Shown one piece after another: positions 1 to 11,640 of a stretch of 64,000 nucleotides of DNA. Below the pieces are notes generated by a model, which was given only the letters and a program-made list of their open reading frames with translations, was not told the DNA's origin and searched no databases. The translations under genes were made by a program, and so were the position numbers. The DNA is from Salvia splendens (lineage: Eukaryota > Streptophyta > Magnoliopsida > Lamiales > Lamiaceae). Location of the stretch: contig NC_056051.1 in the NCBI RefSeq assembly GCF_004379255.2, positions 3,374,062-3,438,061 of the forward strand. Reading direction: 5' to 3'. Each line of letters opens with the position of its first letter. The first letter of the stretch is position 1.

Positions 1-1107
1 CAGCTGAAATATACAGGATTAGTGTTCTTTGAAAAAAAAATCAATATTAATTCTCGTTTTATATTAATGGTTGTGGTTACTTAAACCTCTTAATCTATTA
101 TTTAGAAGAGAATTTTTATCTGCTTAATCACCATGTACATCCGATAAAATTGGAACGATACATGCAGAGAAGATCAGCATGACCCATGCACAAGGATGAC
201 ACGCATAAATATAATCATCATGTACAATATTGAATTAACCGTATTTATCCTAGCGTCAAATTTCATCCAAATTTCTAATTCACTATAATTTATTAAAATT
301 AAGTTAGATGAGCTATCTCAAAAAATTTTCTTCATAAAATAGTTATAAAAAAAACTTGAGTTTCGCATATATCTATATTTCATATGTGTGGATTTTAATC
401 AATGTATGATTAGTGGGGTATTACAGCTAGATTTTAGTGAGATATATTTATGTATGATATTTTTTTCTTCTTCTAATGATCAATCATACATACGATGAAA
501 ATTCCAATCCATTTATTACGGTAGGTTGCAACCTAACAGAAACTGGCCACTATTAACTTCTACTCATAAATGAGTTCGCCTAATAATATGACCTACACCT
601 AATTAGTTTAATTCAACCCCATGGATCCCACCCTCATTACCTTTTTTTTTCTACCAAAATTTATACACAAAAAAATAATATTTTTATCTGCACATATAAA
701 TATTTATCAAACTGCGTCCACAGATAAATTTCTCAATAATTGCAACATCACCCTCGAGGTGGGCCCCTTGTACAACGTAGCAGCACAAGTACCTGCCATA
801 GTAACAATTATTTTTCAAAGTTTTTAAACCTCATAATTATTATATTTATCAACTAGTTGGAGAGAAAGGGCAATTTAGTCATTATAATAATGGGAGAATC
901 CCATTTATGAAGCAAATCCCTGATTAATGATATATTGAGTAATAAAAAAATAAAAAGAAAAAACGATTTAAAAAGGTCAATGGTATACATGTGAGGGGCA
1001 ATTTGGACATTTCCCAAAGATGCCCATATGTTTAAGCCAAAATAGCCACTGAAATCCGAACGCCTCAAAAAGCAAAGGTGACCTACATGGCCTGTCATTT
1101 AGCTATA

Positions 1108-1640
1108 TTTATTTATCACCAGTGTCCTGATCTCGAGTTTAAAACTGAACGTAGAATCTATCACTAAATTACGTATGTACATACGCAATATTACTGTATA
1201 CAAAATTCAATTTATTTATCATCGACGTTGTGATCACGAGTTTAAAATCGAACGTAGAATCTACCATTAAATTACGTATGCACATACGTAATATTACTAT
1301 ATACAAAAACAATTTATTTATCACCTCCATTGCAATCTCCTCAATTTTGAGATTACCATCGAATGTAAAATTCACCACTAAATTACATATGTGTGTCATA
1401 TCATTATCACTACACGTATCGAGCAACTTCGGTACACATAATAATAAATACGATAAGTGAAGTGCCAATTTATCTATTAACGTCATTGCCATCTTGCAAA
1501 TTTTAAGATTACTATCGAACGTAAAGTCTATCACTAAGTTATGTACATATGCGTAATATCATTACACATACCGATTGACTTCTGTACGCAATTAATCTAC
1601 ACACGATTAATGTGAGTGCAAATAAATGTTCTAACTATAG
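1108..1640. repeat. Degenerate tandem repeat, about four units
   Basis: Four diverged units begin with TTATTTATCA or a close variant near 1108, 1210, 1313 and 1470. The first two are about 102 bp and the later two about 155 bp, lengthened at the 3' side. Each contains a version of GAACGTAGAATCTAYCACTA followed by a short palindrome of the type ACGTATG-ACATACG. The small ORFs on both strands here follow the repeat and are not genes. The flanks (1-1107 and 1641-1900) are AT-rich and show nothing I can assign. Confidence 0.7.
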
Positions 1641-1860
1641 GTTGGCGAGGCCGAAGAATTTTATTAATCGTTTTTACCATGAAAATCATGTCAAAAATTG
1701 AGAATTTTGATTTCACCTTCTCCTAAGTCAAATTTCTAACTCTACCAATGGTAGAGAATAATAATAAGTGGCCCTAATTTCAGGTGCTACACCCATAAAA
1801 ATATTTAGGGTTGCTAAATAGAGAGGCCAAGCTAGCCAAAGAAAAAAAAAAGATTCCTCA

Positions 1861-2160
1861 GCTCAAAAAGGAAAAAAAGAAAATTAACTCCTTTTCTCCT
1901 TTTTCTTCTTCTAATTTTCTAACCTCTCTCTAGTTTAAATTACAAATTGAGGAGTGTGACAGGCAGATCCCACCGAAATAAATTAAATAAATTCACCACG
2001 CTCCCTATCTTAATAAAAACCCACAGAATTCACCCATCATTTGTGATATTACATAATTTTTTAAATTTTTATTTATTTTTATATTTCAGCTGGTAATTAG
2101 AGAGGGGCTATTGCAGCTAGAGCTTGAAGAAACTTGAAGAAAATAAAAGATTCCTTTTAC
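1861..2160 (+). promoter_or_regulatory. Probable proximal promoter / 5' leader of the trihelix gene
   Basis: This stretch directly before the trihelix ATG is pyrimidine-rich around 1890-1935 (runs of CT and TTC), as is common in plant 5' leaders. No clear TATA box at a defined distance could be fixed, so the transcription start is not called. Confidence 0.3.
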
Positions 2161-4153
2161 ATGATGCTTGGGGTTTCAGGCGTCATCAGCCCCTTCGCCG
2201 CCGCGGCGGAGAATCACGAGAGCGGCGGAGCTAGCGGCGGCAGCAGCGAGGCTGGCGGCGCATCGAGCTCCGTCCTCGCGGGCGGCGCGGATGAGAATGA
2301 AAAAATTGGCGGCGGCGGCGGCGGCGGAAAACGGTGGCCGAGGCAGGAGACGCTGGCGCTGCTGAAAATTCGATCTGATATGGATGTTACCTTTCGAGAC
2401 GCGAGCCTTAAAGGCCCATTATGGGAAGAAGTTTCCAGGTAATAAACTAATTATTCAATTCATTCAACTTTTTCCCATTTTCATTTAATGTTTTGTTTCA
2501 CTGAATTCTTGATTTTTCCGTATATGGAATCTTTCAGATCATGATTTTCAGTGAAGCTGCTGCCTTTTTTTAATCATAAAAAGGGTTTTTTCGCTGTAAA
2601 CAGCTTCCTTTTCAAGGAATCTTATATTCTTTGCCTCTTTCTCTTTGAGTTCTGGCTATGTTTTTCGCTAATTATAGCAAAATAAAAAAAAAATAAAAAA
2701 AAAGAAAGTTTGATTTTATGCGTTGATTTTGTTATAATTAAGGGGGTGTTTGGTGTTCAGGAAAATGGCGGAGCTTGGGTTTCAACGGAGCGCTAAAAAA
2801 TGCAAAGAGAAATTCGAAAACGTCTTCAAATACCACAAAAGGACCAAAGACGGGCGCGCATCCAAACAAGACGCTAAGGCGTATCGATTTTTCGATCAAT
2901 TGGAAGCTCTCGAGAACACCTCTCCGAATAACCACCATTTCAGCCCTCCGCCGCAGCCTCCGGCGTCGGCAATGCCGACGCCTGTTGCATCGGCGAGCCC
3001 GACGCCGCTGAGCGTAGTGCCTCCGAAAAACATATCCGTTGCGAATCCGATAATTACTTCTTCTCCGCTTCAATTGCAACCTCAGCAGCAGCAGCAATTG
3101 CAGCAGATTAATCCGTATCTGTCGAATTCGACGTCGTCGTCGACTTCCTCCGACGAGGACATACAGCGGAGGAGCGGGAGGAAGAGGAAGTGGAAGGAGT
3201 ATTTGGAGAAGCTGATGACGGGTGTGGTGCAGAAGCAGGAGGATCTGCAGAAGAAGTTTCTAGAAGCTCTGGAGCGGAGAGAGCGCGATCGCATCGCTCG
3301 GGAGGAGGCGTGGCGCGTGCAGGAAATGGCGAGGATGAATCGCGAGCACGAACTCCTCCTCCAGGAGAGATCCGTCGCCGCCGCCAAAGACGCCGCCGTC
3401 ATCTCCTTCCTCCAAAAAGTCATCGGCCAATCCAATCTCCAGATCCCTAATTTCTCACCAATGCCGCCTCCGCAATCGAATCCAAATCCAAATTCAAATC
3501 CGAATCCAGCTCCGGCAACGGAGCTGAATCAGATCCAGATCCAGCAAAAAGCAGCGGCATCACCTTCATGTACAACGAAAACATTAGAGATCACGCCGCA
3601 TAGAGATAACAACGGCGGCGGAGATGATCATATCTCGCCGTGCTCGTCGTCGCGGTGGCCGAAGGCGGAGGTGGAGGCGCTGATCAAACTGAGGAAGGAT
3701 CTGGAAGTGAAGTACCAAGAGAGCGGGCCAAAAGGCCCGCTCTGGGAGGAGATTTCGAAGGCGATGAGCGGGATAGGTTACTGCAGAAGCTCGAAAAGAT
3801 GTAAAGAGAAATGGGAGAATATCAACAAATACTTCAAAAAGGTGAAGGAGAGCAACAAGAAACGGCCCGAGGACTCTAAAACATGCCCTTACTTCCACCA
3901 ACTCGACGCCATGTACAAGGAGCGGGCCAAGAGCCACGTCCCCTCCTTCAACCTCGGGCCCATCATGGCCCGGCCCGAACAGCAGTGGCCTCAGCAGATT
4001 CACGACCAATATCACGACAATGAGAGTGAGAATCACGACGAAGGCGATGAGAATGACAATGACAACGACGACGAGGAGGAATTGGGAGATTACGAAATGA
4101 TCGCGACGAAGCAGCCGGCTAATCCGGTGACGAACGCGGTGGAGGGAGGTTAA
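2161..4153 (+). CDS. GT-2-type trihelix transcription factor (DF1/GT2/GTL1 subfamily)
   Basis: Two exons, 2161-2438 and 2761-4153, joined through a split AGG codon, encode 556 aa. The ATG at 2161 (MMLGVSG...) is chosen because a Gly/Ala/Ser-rich N-terminus follows and no ATG lies upstream in frame. Two trihelix DNA-binding domains are visible: residues about 57-144, interrupted by the intron inside the helix-1/helix-2 region, and about 390-480 (RWPKAEVEALIKL...GPLWEEIS...RCKEKWENINKYFKK...YFHQLDAMY). Between them lie a Pro/Gln-rich linker and a charged alpha-helical central segment (about 234-314) typical of GT-2 factors. The C-terminus is a run of Asp/Glu/Asn. Two trihelix domains plus the central helix define the GT-2 clade, nuclear factors that bind GT elements; which paralogue cannot be told. 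The frame is intact. Confidence 0.93.
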
Positions 4154-5620
4154 AGATGGCGGTGAAAAAATGGAGTGAAAAAGATATACAGTAATGGAGA
4201 AGAGAGGGGTGTTTTTTAATGTTTGTTTCTATAAATTATTGGTTATTTTCAGAGGAAATAAACTGAGGGATGTCAAATTAGATTAAGGTAATTAGAAGAG
4301 GTAATAAGGGGGGATAAAGGAGTATTTTTTTTTTTTTTGCTTCGATTCATTTTTATATTTCATCATGGAGTGTAAATTTCAAAGACTATTGGATTGAATG
4401 TTTCATTTTCTTTTCTTTTTTGGGGGACGAGTAATGTTTATTTATGAGTGATACATGCCTTCGCGGCATATTTAGTTAATTCTCCTTTCAAATTAAGAAT
4501 AGAAATTAGCTGTTTATTTTGAAGGGTAAATAAGTATTTAAATTACTAATTTTTCGATCAAATTATGGTTAGTTTCGCAAATTTGAAAACAAAATATTTT
4601 TTAGAGCAAATATTCGTGTATTAATTTTGATGAGCTTACATAGTTTTGATGAAATAGTTGACAGAGTGACACATACATGTACAAAACAATGTTATTTTGG
4701 TTTATGAATTTGAAATGAAAGAAAAAAAAAAGTTGCTGCTCAAATAATGGAAATGTGGGGGACCAATGAAAATTGTATACATCTGCAAAATATACTAAGA
4801 AATTTATTAGTAATTATTTTTGAAATGATATTGTTTTAAGCATTATTAAACAGATATTTTATCGATATTGAAAATTTCGGCTTTCATATCACTATATATT
4901 TCATTCTAAATTCTACGTATGTGATGATTCAAGAAAAATTGAAACTTTGTAATTTGACATTAGTGTTCAAGCTTTATAAGCCTAATGAAAATTTGGTCAA
5001 ATATGATTATTTAAATAATTATTAACCTGATTTAAATTATATATATGCTCCCAAATTTATGATACTCTGATAAATAAATCTAGGGCACTACTAGCTAGTT
5101 ACATGATAACTTGTTATATTGTCTACCTGTTAGTGATATATTTTTCTAAATTGTAAGCATGATAATTTAATACTCAGTATATAATTATTTACTAAGTCCA
5201 ATAGTATAAGAAAACTTGGCTTATGAAGTCTTGACAAAATTAGAATTTTGAAACCTCTTGTTTCCTTTTCCACAAATCAACTTTACTAGTATTTGCAGCT
5301 AGCTACTTTACAAGCCATGCAATTCACGAATACACGTGTTACATTCCAAATTGTGAAGATTATATATATGTAAATGTGAATGCATTTCAAGACATTGTTT
5401 TTTAATGAGGTAAAATACGAAATTAGTCAATACAGATAGGTAGAAAGATAAAATCAAGAGTTGACCTCAATTTTGTTTTAGTTGATTTTATTGTTTTAGA
5501 GTTTATTAACTCATTTTCCCTAATTTTTGGTATTAGAATTTTCACTCACTACTCACATTCATACACCAATGAATAAAATATATAGTAGACTTCAGCATTA
5601 CCTCTTCTTGTATAAGATAA
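4154..5620. other. Intergenic, AT-rich; trihelix 3' region
   Basis: About 1.5 kb follows the trihelix stop. The first 250 bases, ending in a T-rich run near 4325-4340, are a plausible 3' UTR. The remainder is AT-rich with no sustained coding frame and no transposon termini that I can recognise. Confidence 0.5.
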
Positions 5621-5699
5621 CTAGAGATATCTTGTTAACATCCATGTATATAAGAAAAAGAAAAAGAAAAGAATTGGTTTCAAAATTTTATTTTTTTGT

Positions 5700-5851
5700 T
5701 CAAAATTGATACAGGGCAGAACCAGTTGCTCATCTATCTTATTCCTGATTACCTTGCATTTCAGCAGCATCTGCATCACGCTCTTCATCTTCGGCCTCGT
5801 TTCTGGTCGGAGACGAACACATGCCATGGCCACCTTTAGCACAGCCAGCAT
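5700..5851 (-). pseudogene. Fragment resembling the C-terminal end of a receptor-like kinase domain
   Basis: On the minus strand a short frame reads MLAVLKVAMACV...RPETRPKMKSVMQMLLKC, which resembles kinase subdomain XI of plant receptor-like kinases (pattern: LKVA..C....P..RP.M..V..ML). It is preceded by AAAAAACAG, which could be an acceptor, and is followed by AAG/GTAATC, which could be a donor. No other kinase subdomain is recognisable nearby, so this looks like a relic exon rather than a gene. Identification rests on a short motif only. Confidence 0.4.
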
Positions 5852-7640
5852 CTGTTTTTTCCCTTAAAATTGAAAACAGTAATTTAATGAAGTACACAAC
5901 CAATTAGCACAAGTCACACTACAATTTCAAAAAATTTCAGCATACATGCAATTAATTACACTTTTTCTCAACCAAAACTGATAGACCAACAGTATCAGTT
6001 GGAATAAAATACAAGCATGACACAATTCTGCAAGGCATTTTGATTCAAAGGCAAAACCACAAAATCATGGAAATAAAATCAAAGGAACTAGGACATAACA
6101 ACATGTCTAACCACAAATGAAATTTCATTCAGAAACTGAAACTAAAAACAACGGAAAAACAATCAATCACGAAAGAACTGTGTTCTAAGTTAAAAATCTC
6201 AACAAAGCTTTTTTCAGGCTCAGAATATTCATTGGCTTCTTATAAGGAAGATACCCTTTCAAGCACAGACTATTTAGTTGACAACAGCATCAGCAAAGGA
6301 TATATGCCGACGTACCTGCTAATGAAGTATCAAAAAAGTAAATCAATTTCTTAGGCAAGCTACCATGCACATATCTACACCATCAAAAGCACAGAAAAGG
6401 AGAAAAAGAGACATACTTTTTTCATATAAAACTGTGCCACGAATTCTGCAACCACGGTAGATCTACAATTATACCAGTACGCTTCACAAGAGGCTTAACC
6501 TGCCATTACCAAATATTTCACTGATTTAGGTAAGGCAAAGTAATGGCCCCCAAATTTAGCACAACTTGCCTGTAGAAAGTAAGCAAAAAGGATATTTGCA
6601 GGCAAAGATCGCCAGCCAGAAAAACACATAGCTGCATAGTGGAATTTAATAACCCAAATATCAGTGTGCAAGGTATGAAGACAATGACTGTTGGGATCCT
6701 AATAATATTCCAAAATCCTATTTGAAACGTATAAATTGTCCCGTAGAAATTAACTGACAACATTAGCCACCGTAACAGCTACTTTTCTGCCTTTTAAATT
6801 CCATCAGGACGCGTTCAAGACCACTTTGATATCCATCAAGTATATCACATAGCATGTGCCTTGGAATCACAAATAAATAGAAGCTATTTAGAAGAATGAC
6901 AATGTAAGTGGAAATAGACATTCTTAATCTTCACTATACCATATTTCATCCAAAGTTTCTTCAATTTACCATTTTTCCAAAGTTTAAAACAAAAGTCACA
7001 TAAAGTGATAAAACTCATTGTCAATTAAAGGGCAAATAAACCATTAAATGAAATACATGTGAACATTGAAACAAAAGTTGATGCTGTTCGAGCAAAGAAT
7101 ACGGGGAGGAAGCCAGGGAGTACCCCATCCAAAATAAGTGTTCCCAATCCTACTGGAACTACATCTTTATTCAGGCCCTCCAATATCTCAACCAAAGCCC
7201 TCAGCATAGCAAACACCTTTTTCATTTTTAAGAATCTAAGGTCCAAAGCTAAAAGCGTAGTCAAACTAGTAAGACTTTTTGGTATAACATTAGAATGATA
7301 GAATCTATATCCAGACTACCGCAAAATGAAGTTAAGCAGATGGATTGCATATGAAACAATAATAATTATAAACAAAAACATGTTGAAAGAAAAAAATTTC
7401 ATTCATCACAAGGCTAAAAGCAAACAAGTGAAACAATTTAAACTCTTCTGTAATTAATAATTCCATTCCAGAAACGGGCAGATCAGAGCAGAACTAGTGG
7501 AGGCAGATTTGACAATAAAACCGTTTCCAATATTGAAGGAGGAACTGACACACACTGAAGCCATGATAATTGACACGCTTAATCTTCCAGGAACTGGAAA
7601 AAATATCATAAACAGAAGTACAATAAGCCCGATTCTTTAT
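5852..7640. other. Region downstream of the maturase gene; one unassigned minus-strand frame
   Basis: No complete gene is visible. At 7025-7264 on the minus strand a 79-codon frame reads as a plausible helical protein segment (MKKVFAMLRALVEILEGLNK...), less repetitive than random AT-rich frames. It may be an exon or relic of an unrecognised gene, or part of a long 3' region of the maturase transcript. Nothing else in the stretch could be assigned. Confidence 0.3.
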
Positions 7641-9827
7641 TTATTCCATAATACATCCTTCCTTCTCGTCCTCAAAGCTTTCATCATGTGAGCTCAATAA
7701 GCCAGATTCTTTACGTATTTCATTCTCACTACTTAGTATATAAGGAACATGATTTACTGAAATAGCATTCCTTTTGTAATTCCACACAAGCATTGAAATA
7801 TAATCCTGAGGTGAAACCAGGCCACATTCCTTTAGGCAGTCTCGTTGCTCCTCCAGAGTTCTCGAGTCCTCAAGCTTTATATATTCAAGCAATGCTTTCT
7901 CGTGATCTGGTCTCCAACCTAATGGCAATGGAGAATAGTCTGTTTCAGGTACTAGAGACATTCGGGTATACTGAAGCCCATCTATTGATTCTACAAGACC
8001 CATTCTCAATAAATTATGGAACTCCGGTGATTGCCCTTTCTTTTCTTTTAGGGGACGACTCAAATTCCGAGCACCAATCTTGTAAACTTTAGCTCTTGAC
8101 CTCAGTTTGTATTTTGCAGCATACAGCTTTGCTAGTGAGCCCCTAAGGATGTATGAACAAAAGTTGACTATTTTCTTCCTGTTATCGGCATATCTGTACC
8201 ACTCCACCATTGTTGACAAAAACTTATTCATCTGAGCATTTGTGTGAGCCTGTGTAGCATGAAACATTCTAAAACAAGGTTGTGGATCTGGGTCTCTATC
8301 TCCCTTGAGAAAACTCAACTTTCTAAATTGTTTAATGCACTGTTTCAAACTAGCTGTAACTGACAACAACGTTCCCACGCCTTTTTCACTAATAATTTTT
8401 CCACCAGTAGCTGTATACCGAAGAGTGGGATAAACAACTCTACGGCATAATACATGGTCAAGAAACATAATGCCTTTAGTTATATGCTCAATGGGCAGGC
8501 ACTCATTATCCAGTTTTAACATATACTTCTCATCACAGAACTCTATCAACTGCTTTCTTAGAGTTGCTGCATCTGCCCTTGGTCCTCTAACACCAATCAA
8601 GATGTGACCACCATAGCGTATGTAATCAATTTTCCGAGTCTTATCTGGCCCACTGGTAGGAACAAATTCCGGCCAAGATGTATTTCCTTGTTCTGCCTCC
8701 CCATCAGGATTGTTCCATATGACATCACTAGTTGACGGCTTATAAAATTCCTTTACTTTGTCTTCCATCCAGCGGTCCAATTCATCGAGGCATATGTTAG
8801 CCAAAAGAGGACTAAGGATTCCACAATGACCCCAAGAAGGATGTATCTCAGCCTCCTCTGGTGCAAACCCGAAAAACGTCTCCAACCAATATGGATCAGG
8901 TTTTGGCTCATCCTCTGCCAAAACTCTTTTCTTCTGATACTTCCTCTTCTTTTTCTTTTTCTTTTCTCCATCATCAGGTCTACCTGTAATAACTGGTGTG
9001 GTCAACGCAGCCTTTATCAAATCAATCACTTTCTTATCCCTAACATCCCTCATCAGAGCATTGATCACCATTCCAACCTTCATACCATCGAGCACTGAAC
9101 TCAAATCCCCCTTTATATACCACAAGTAACCTGCAAAACTTCTTCTGATCACCCTCAGCACTGTGTGGGCATTCCTTCCTGGCCTAAACGCATATGACTT
9201 CTGCGAAAACCTTGCCTCATAAACCGGCTCCAAAACCATCAAAAGCACCTCCTGGACAACCTTATCCTGGAAAGGTGAAGGCTGCGTGGTAGTCAAGATT
9301 GCCTTAATCTTCCTCTTCGACAAAGATTCATAATCCGTCTTGTCATTGGGGGACCTAATAAAAAATTCCAGCCTAGCCCCCCACTTAAACCTGCAATCAA
9401 GGACTGCATTGCGCAGTGCCAACAAATCCTCCAGTGCAGAGCGCGTGATGGAGCTACGGGGCATGTATGACCCAGTCGCATCCGCACACACCTTTTGGTA
9501 AGCCAACACCCACAACTCAAACCTTCTCAAATAATTTGTCAAATTAGTAACAGTCTTATCAGGCTCCCTGAAATTCTCAATCCACATTTGGGAACAAACC
9601 GCCACACCATCCTCCTTCATCAAGGTGGCCGGGTCATTTGGATTAGGCGGTAGCCTCGTGAAAGAATAAGTGCTGTATGTAAATGCTCTAAATGAAAAAA
9701 CACCATTATCATTTCTGGAACACACATCATTATTCAACTGAGAGTTGATAAATGTTGAACTGCGCGAGAAAATCGTAGCTCTGTTTCTGATTCCTCTACG
9801 GCTCCATAATACCACAGTTCGATGCAT
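7641..9827 (-). CDS. NMAT2: Nuclear-encoded group II intron maturase, nMAT2-like
   Basis: An uninterrupted 728-codon frame. The N-terminus is Arg/Ser-rich with few acidic residues (residues 1-50), as expected of a mitochondrial presequence. A degenerate group II reverse transcriptase domain follows: fingers and palm around 160-260, a Lys-rich insertion (about 288-300), and GILSPLLANICLDELD at about 336-351. At the catalytic YADD position it has YGGH (about 405-408), so polymerase activity is not expected. The maturase X domain (about 470-615, including the SLKQCIKQFRKL and YADNRKK segments) is well formed. No HNH endonuclease is seen, matching the class I nuclear maturases nMAT1 and nMAT2. 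The family splices mitochondrial group II introns. The Lys-rich insert followed by PKPDPYWLETFFGF makes me favour nMAT2 over nMAT1. The ATG at 9827 is the first in frame. Confidence 0.88.
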   Translation of the reverse strand: MHRTVVLWSRRGIRNRATIFSRSSTFINSQLNNDVCSRNDNGVFSFRAFTYSTYSFTRLPPNPNDPATLMKEDGVAVCSQMWIENFREPDKTVTNLTNYLRRFELWVLAYQKVCADATGSYMPRSSITRSALEDLLALRNAVLDCRFKWGARLEFFIRSPNDKTDYESLSKRKIKAILTTTQPSPFQDKVVQEVLLMVLEPVYEARFSQKSYAFRPGRNAHTVLRVIRRSFAGYLWYIKGDLSSVLDGMKVGMVINALMRDVRDKKVIDLIKAALTTPVITGRPDDGEKKKKKKRKYQKKRVLAEDEPKPDPYWLETFFGFAPEEAEIHPSWGHCGILSPLLANICLDELDRWMEDKVKEFYKPSTSDVIWNNPDGEAEQGNTSWPEFVPTSGPDKTRKIDYIRYGGHILIGVRGPRADAATLRKQLIEFCDEKYMLKLDNECLPIEHITKGIMFLDHVLCRRVVYPTLRYTATGGKIISEKGVGTLLSVTASLKQCIKQFRKLSFLKGDRDPDPQPCFRMFHATQAHTNAQMNKFLSTMVEWYRYADNRKKIVNFCSYILRGSLAKLYAAKYKLRSRAKVYKIGARNLSRPLKEKKGQSPEFHNLLRMGLVESIDGLQYTRMSLVPETDYSPLPLGWRPDHEKALLEYIKLEDSRTLEEQRDCLKECGLVSPQDYISMLVWNYKRNAISVNHVPYILSSENEIRKESGLLSSHDESFEDEKEGCIME

Positions 9828-10704
9828 CTAAATGTTGTACTGCCGATAATAGACTAGGAAAATTGGCAGCGAAACAGGAGGCGGCAGAAGACCGGTAGGG
9901 TGCAGTTGCAGTGCTTTAGATGTGAAGGGGTTGAAGGTTTTAAGCTGTAGCCCTAAAAAATCAAGAAGCCACATGTAAGCATAATTCAAATAAACCAAAT
10001 CAAAATTAATAAAAACAGAACCAATCTATAGTATCTATATTGACACTAGTATAAAAGCTGAAAGTTAGGGAAATTTACGAGATTCGGGGTTGGTCCCTGT
10101 ATCGTTCTTAAATAGGGATTTTATCACATACACACGTTAAACAAGATGGCAAGTTTGATTTCAACCAAATAAGAAATTCAGTTTCAAAATTAGCATGATC
10201 ATACAAGGTTCCATTGGTACTACACCTCTACTTTCTTTGTCTCCCTAATTTTACCATGTGAAACTCCCAACTGATATACTCAGCTAAAACAATTTCTACA
10301 ATCAAAATTGAACAAGAAAGCATACATTTAAAATTATTAGTTTAAAGAGAACAGATAACAAAGATATCATCTGTTTAACATCCATGCTTAAATCAACTCT
10401 CTTTTCCATTCAAGATTTAATTTTTTTTATTATACTTAAATCGTGTATTACTCAAGAACCAAAAGCCCTAATTTTCGTCCCCTATCAGTTACCTAACCCG
10501 AGGTTGAATTTCATTCCATTCTGCCCCCAAATTCACGTATATGAGATGAAATAAGCATGATAGATTGGATTCCTACCTTAATTTCGAAAATTGGAGCTAC
10601 GGGTTTAGACTTGAAGCTTTCATTTTCTTCTTCAATGGAGGTGGAAAGAGGGAAATGTGGTGTTAGTGTGTTGTGGGGAAGACGATGAAGGGTTTAGGGT
10701 TTTA
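9828..10704 (-). promoter_or_regulatory. Maturase 5' leader with probable intron, and telo-box promoter
   Basis: On the minus strand a leader of roughly 10575-10690 ends AAG/GTAGGAATC. A matching acceptor, CTACAG, lies at 9945-9950, giving an inferred 5'-UTR intron of 9945-10576. At 10690-10704 the plus strand reads GGGTTTAGGGTTTTA, which on the gene strand is a telo-box (AAACCCTAA), an element common upstream of plant housekeeping and organelle-biogenesis genes. The first leader exon contains a short upstream ATG frame (8 codons, ending TAG). Splice sites are inferred from consensus only. Confidence 0.5.
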
Positions 10705-10825
10705 CTATACAGCTTGAGTTTTCTTTATATGTAGTATTTTATTTTCTATTCTTCTTTTATTTTCATCAACACAGTATTTGTAAAATTTCAATATATAGCA
10801 ATTTTTCAATCTTTAATTTACTAAA

Positions 10826-11640
10826 GAATAAAGGTCAAAATTGGTCCTGAACATATGTTCATTTTATCATTTTGGTCCTAAACTTTATCTTTTGAATTTT
10901 TTGGTCCTGGACATTTCAAATCGGATCACAATTGGTCCTCCGTCAACAATTCCATTAATATTTAACGGTCAACGATTTTAATCACACTTTTGACCAACTT
11001 AAACAATTTTTAATTATTTAATCATCAAAAATATTTTTTTAAATAAAATCATAAATTATTTATTAGAAATAATTAAATAATTTTTAAATAATTAAATTAT
11101 TTATTCCAACTTAAACAATTTTTAAATAACAAAATTATTTAAGATTTTATTTAAAAATAATAATTTTGATGATTAAATAATTAAAAATTATTTAAGTTGG
11201 TAAAAATTGTGTTTATCATAAAAAAATCATAAATTATTTATTACAACTTAAACAATTTTTAAATAATTAAATTATTTATGATTTTATTTAAAAATAATAA
11301 TTTTGATGATTAAATACTTAAAATTTGTTTAAGTTGGTCAAAATTGTGTTTATCATCAAAAAATCATAAATTATTTATTACAACTTAAACAATTTTTAAA
11401 TAATCAAATTATTTATGATTTTATTTTAAAAAATATTTTTGATGATTAAATAATTAAAAATTGTTTAAGTTGGTCAAAATTGTGATTAAAATCGTTGACC
11501 GTTAATATTAACGGAATTGTTAACGGATGACCAATTGTGATCCGATTTGAAATGTTTAGGACCAAAAAATTCAAAAGATAATGTTTAGAACCAAAATGAT
11601 AAAATAGGCATATGTTCAGGACCAATTTTGGCCTTTACTC
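10826..11640. mobile_element. Non-autonomous Mutator-like (MULE) element with long terminal inverted repeats
   Basis: The ends are long inverted repeats starting GAATAAAGGTCAAAATTGG (left) and GAGTAAAGGCCAAAATTGG (right, reverse complement), matching for about 200 bp. A perfect 9-bp direct repeat, TTTACTAAA, flanks the element (10817-10825 and 11641-11649); 9-bp duplications are the hallmark of Mutator-like transposition. The interior has no coding frame and consists of AT-rich tandem units of about 137 bp starting near 11107, 11244 and 11381. The element is 815 bp. Confidence 0.88.
11107..11500. repeat. 137-bp AT-rich tandem repeat inside the MULE
   Basis: CAACTTAAACAATTTTTAAA recurs at 11107, 11244 and 11381, an exact spacing of 137 bp. 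The units contain internal complementary stretches (ATTTAATCATC / GATGATTAAAT), so each can also fold back. Confidence 0.8.

Noticed and set aside
2134..2160. Nine-codon N-terminal extension of the trihelix protein
   Set aside because: It starts at TTG; the ATG at 2161 is the first standard start.
2738..3435. Arg/Ser-rich minus-strand frames opposite the trihelix gene
   Set aside because: They mirror the GC-rich coding strand and break the clear trihelix frame; no splice or domain support.
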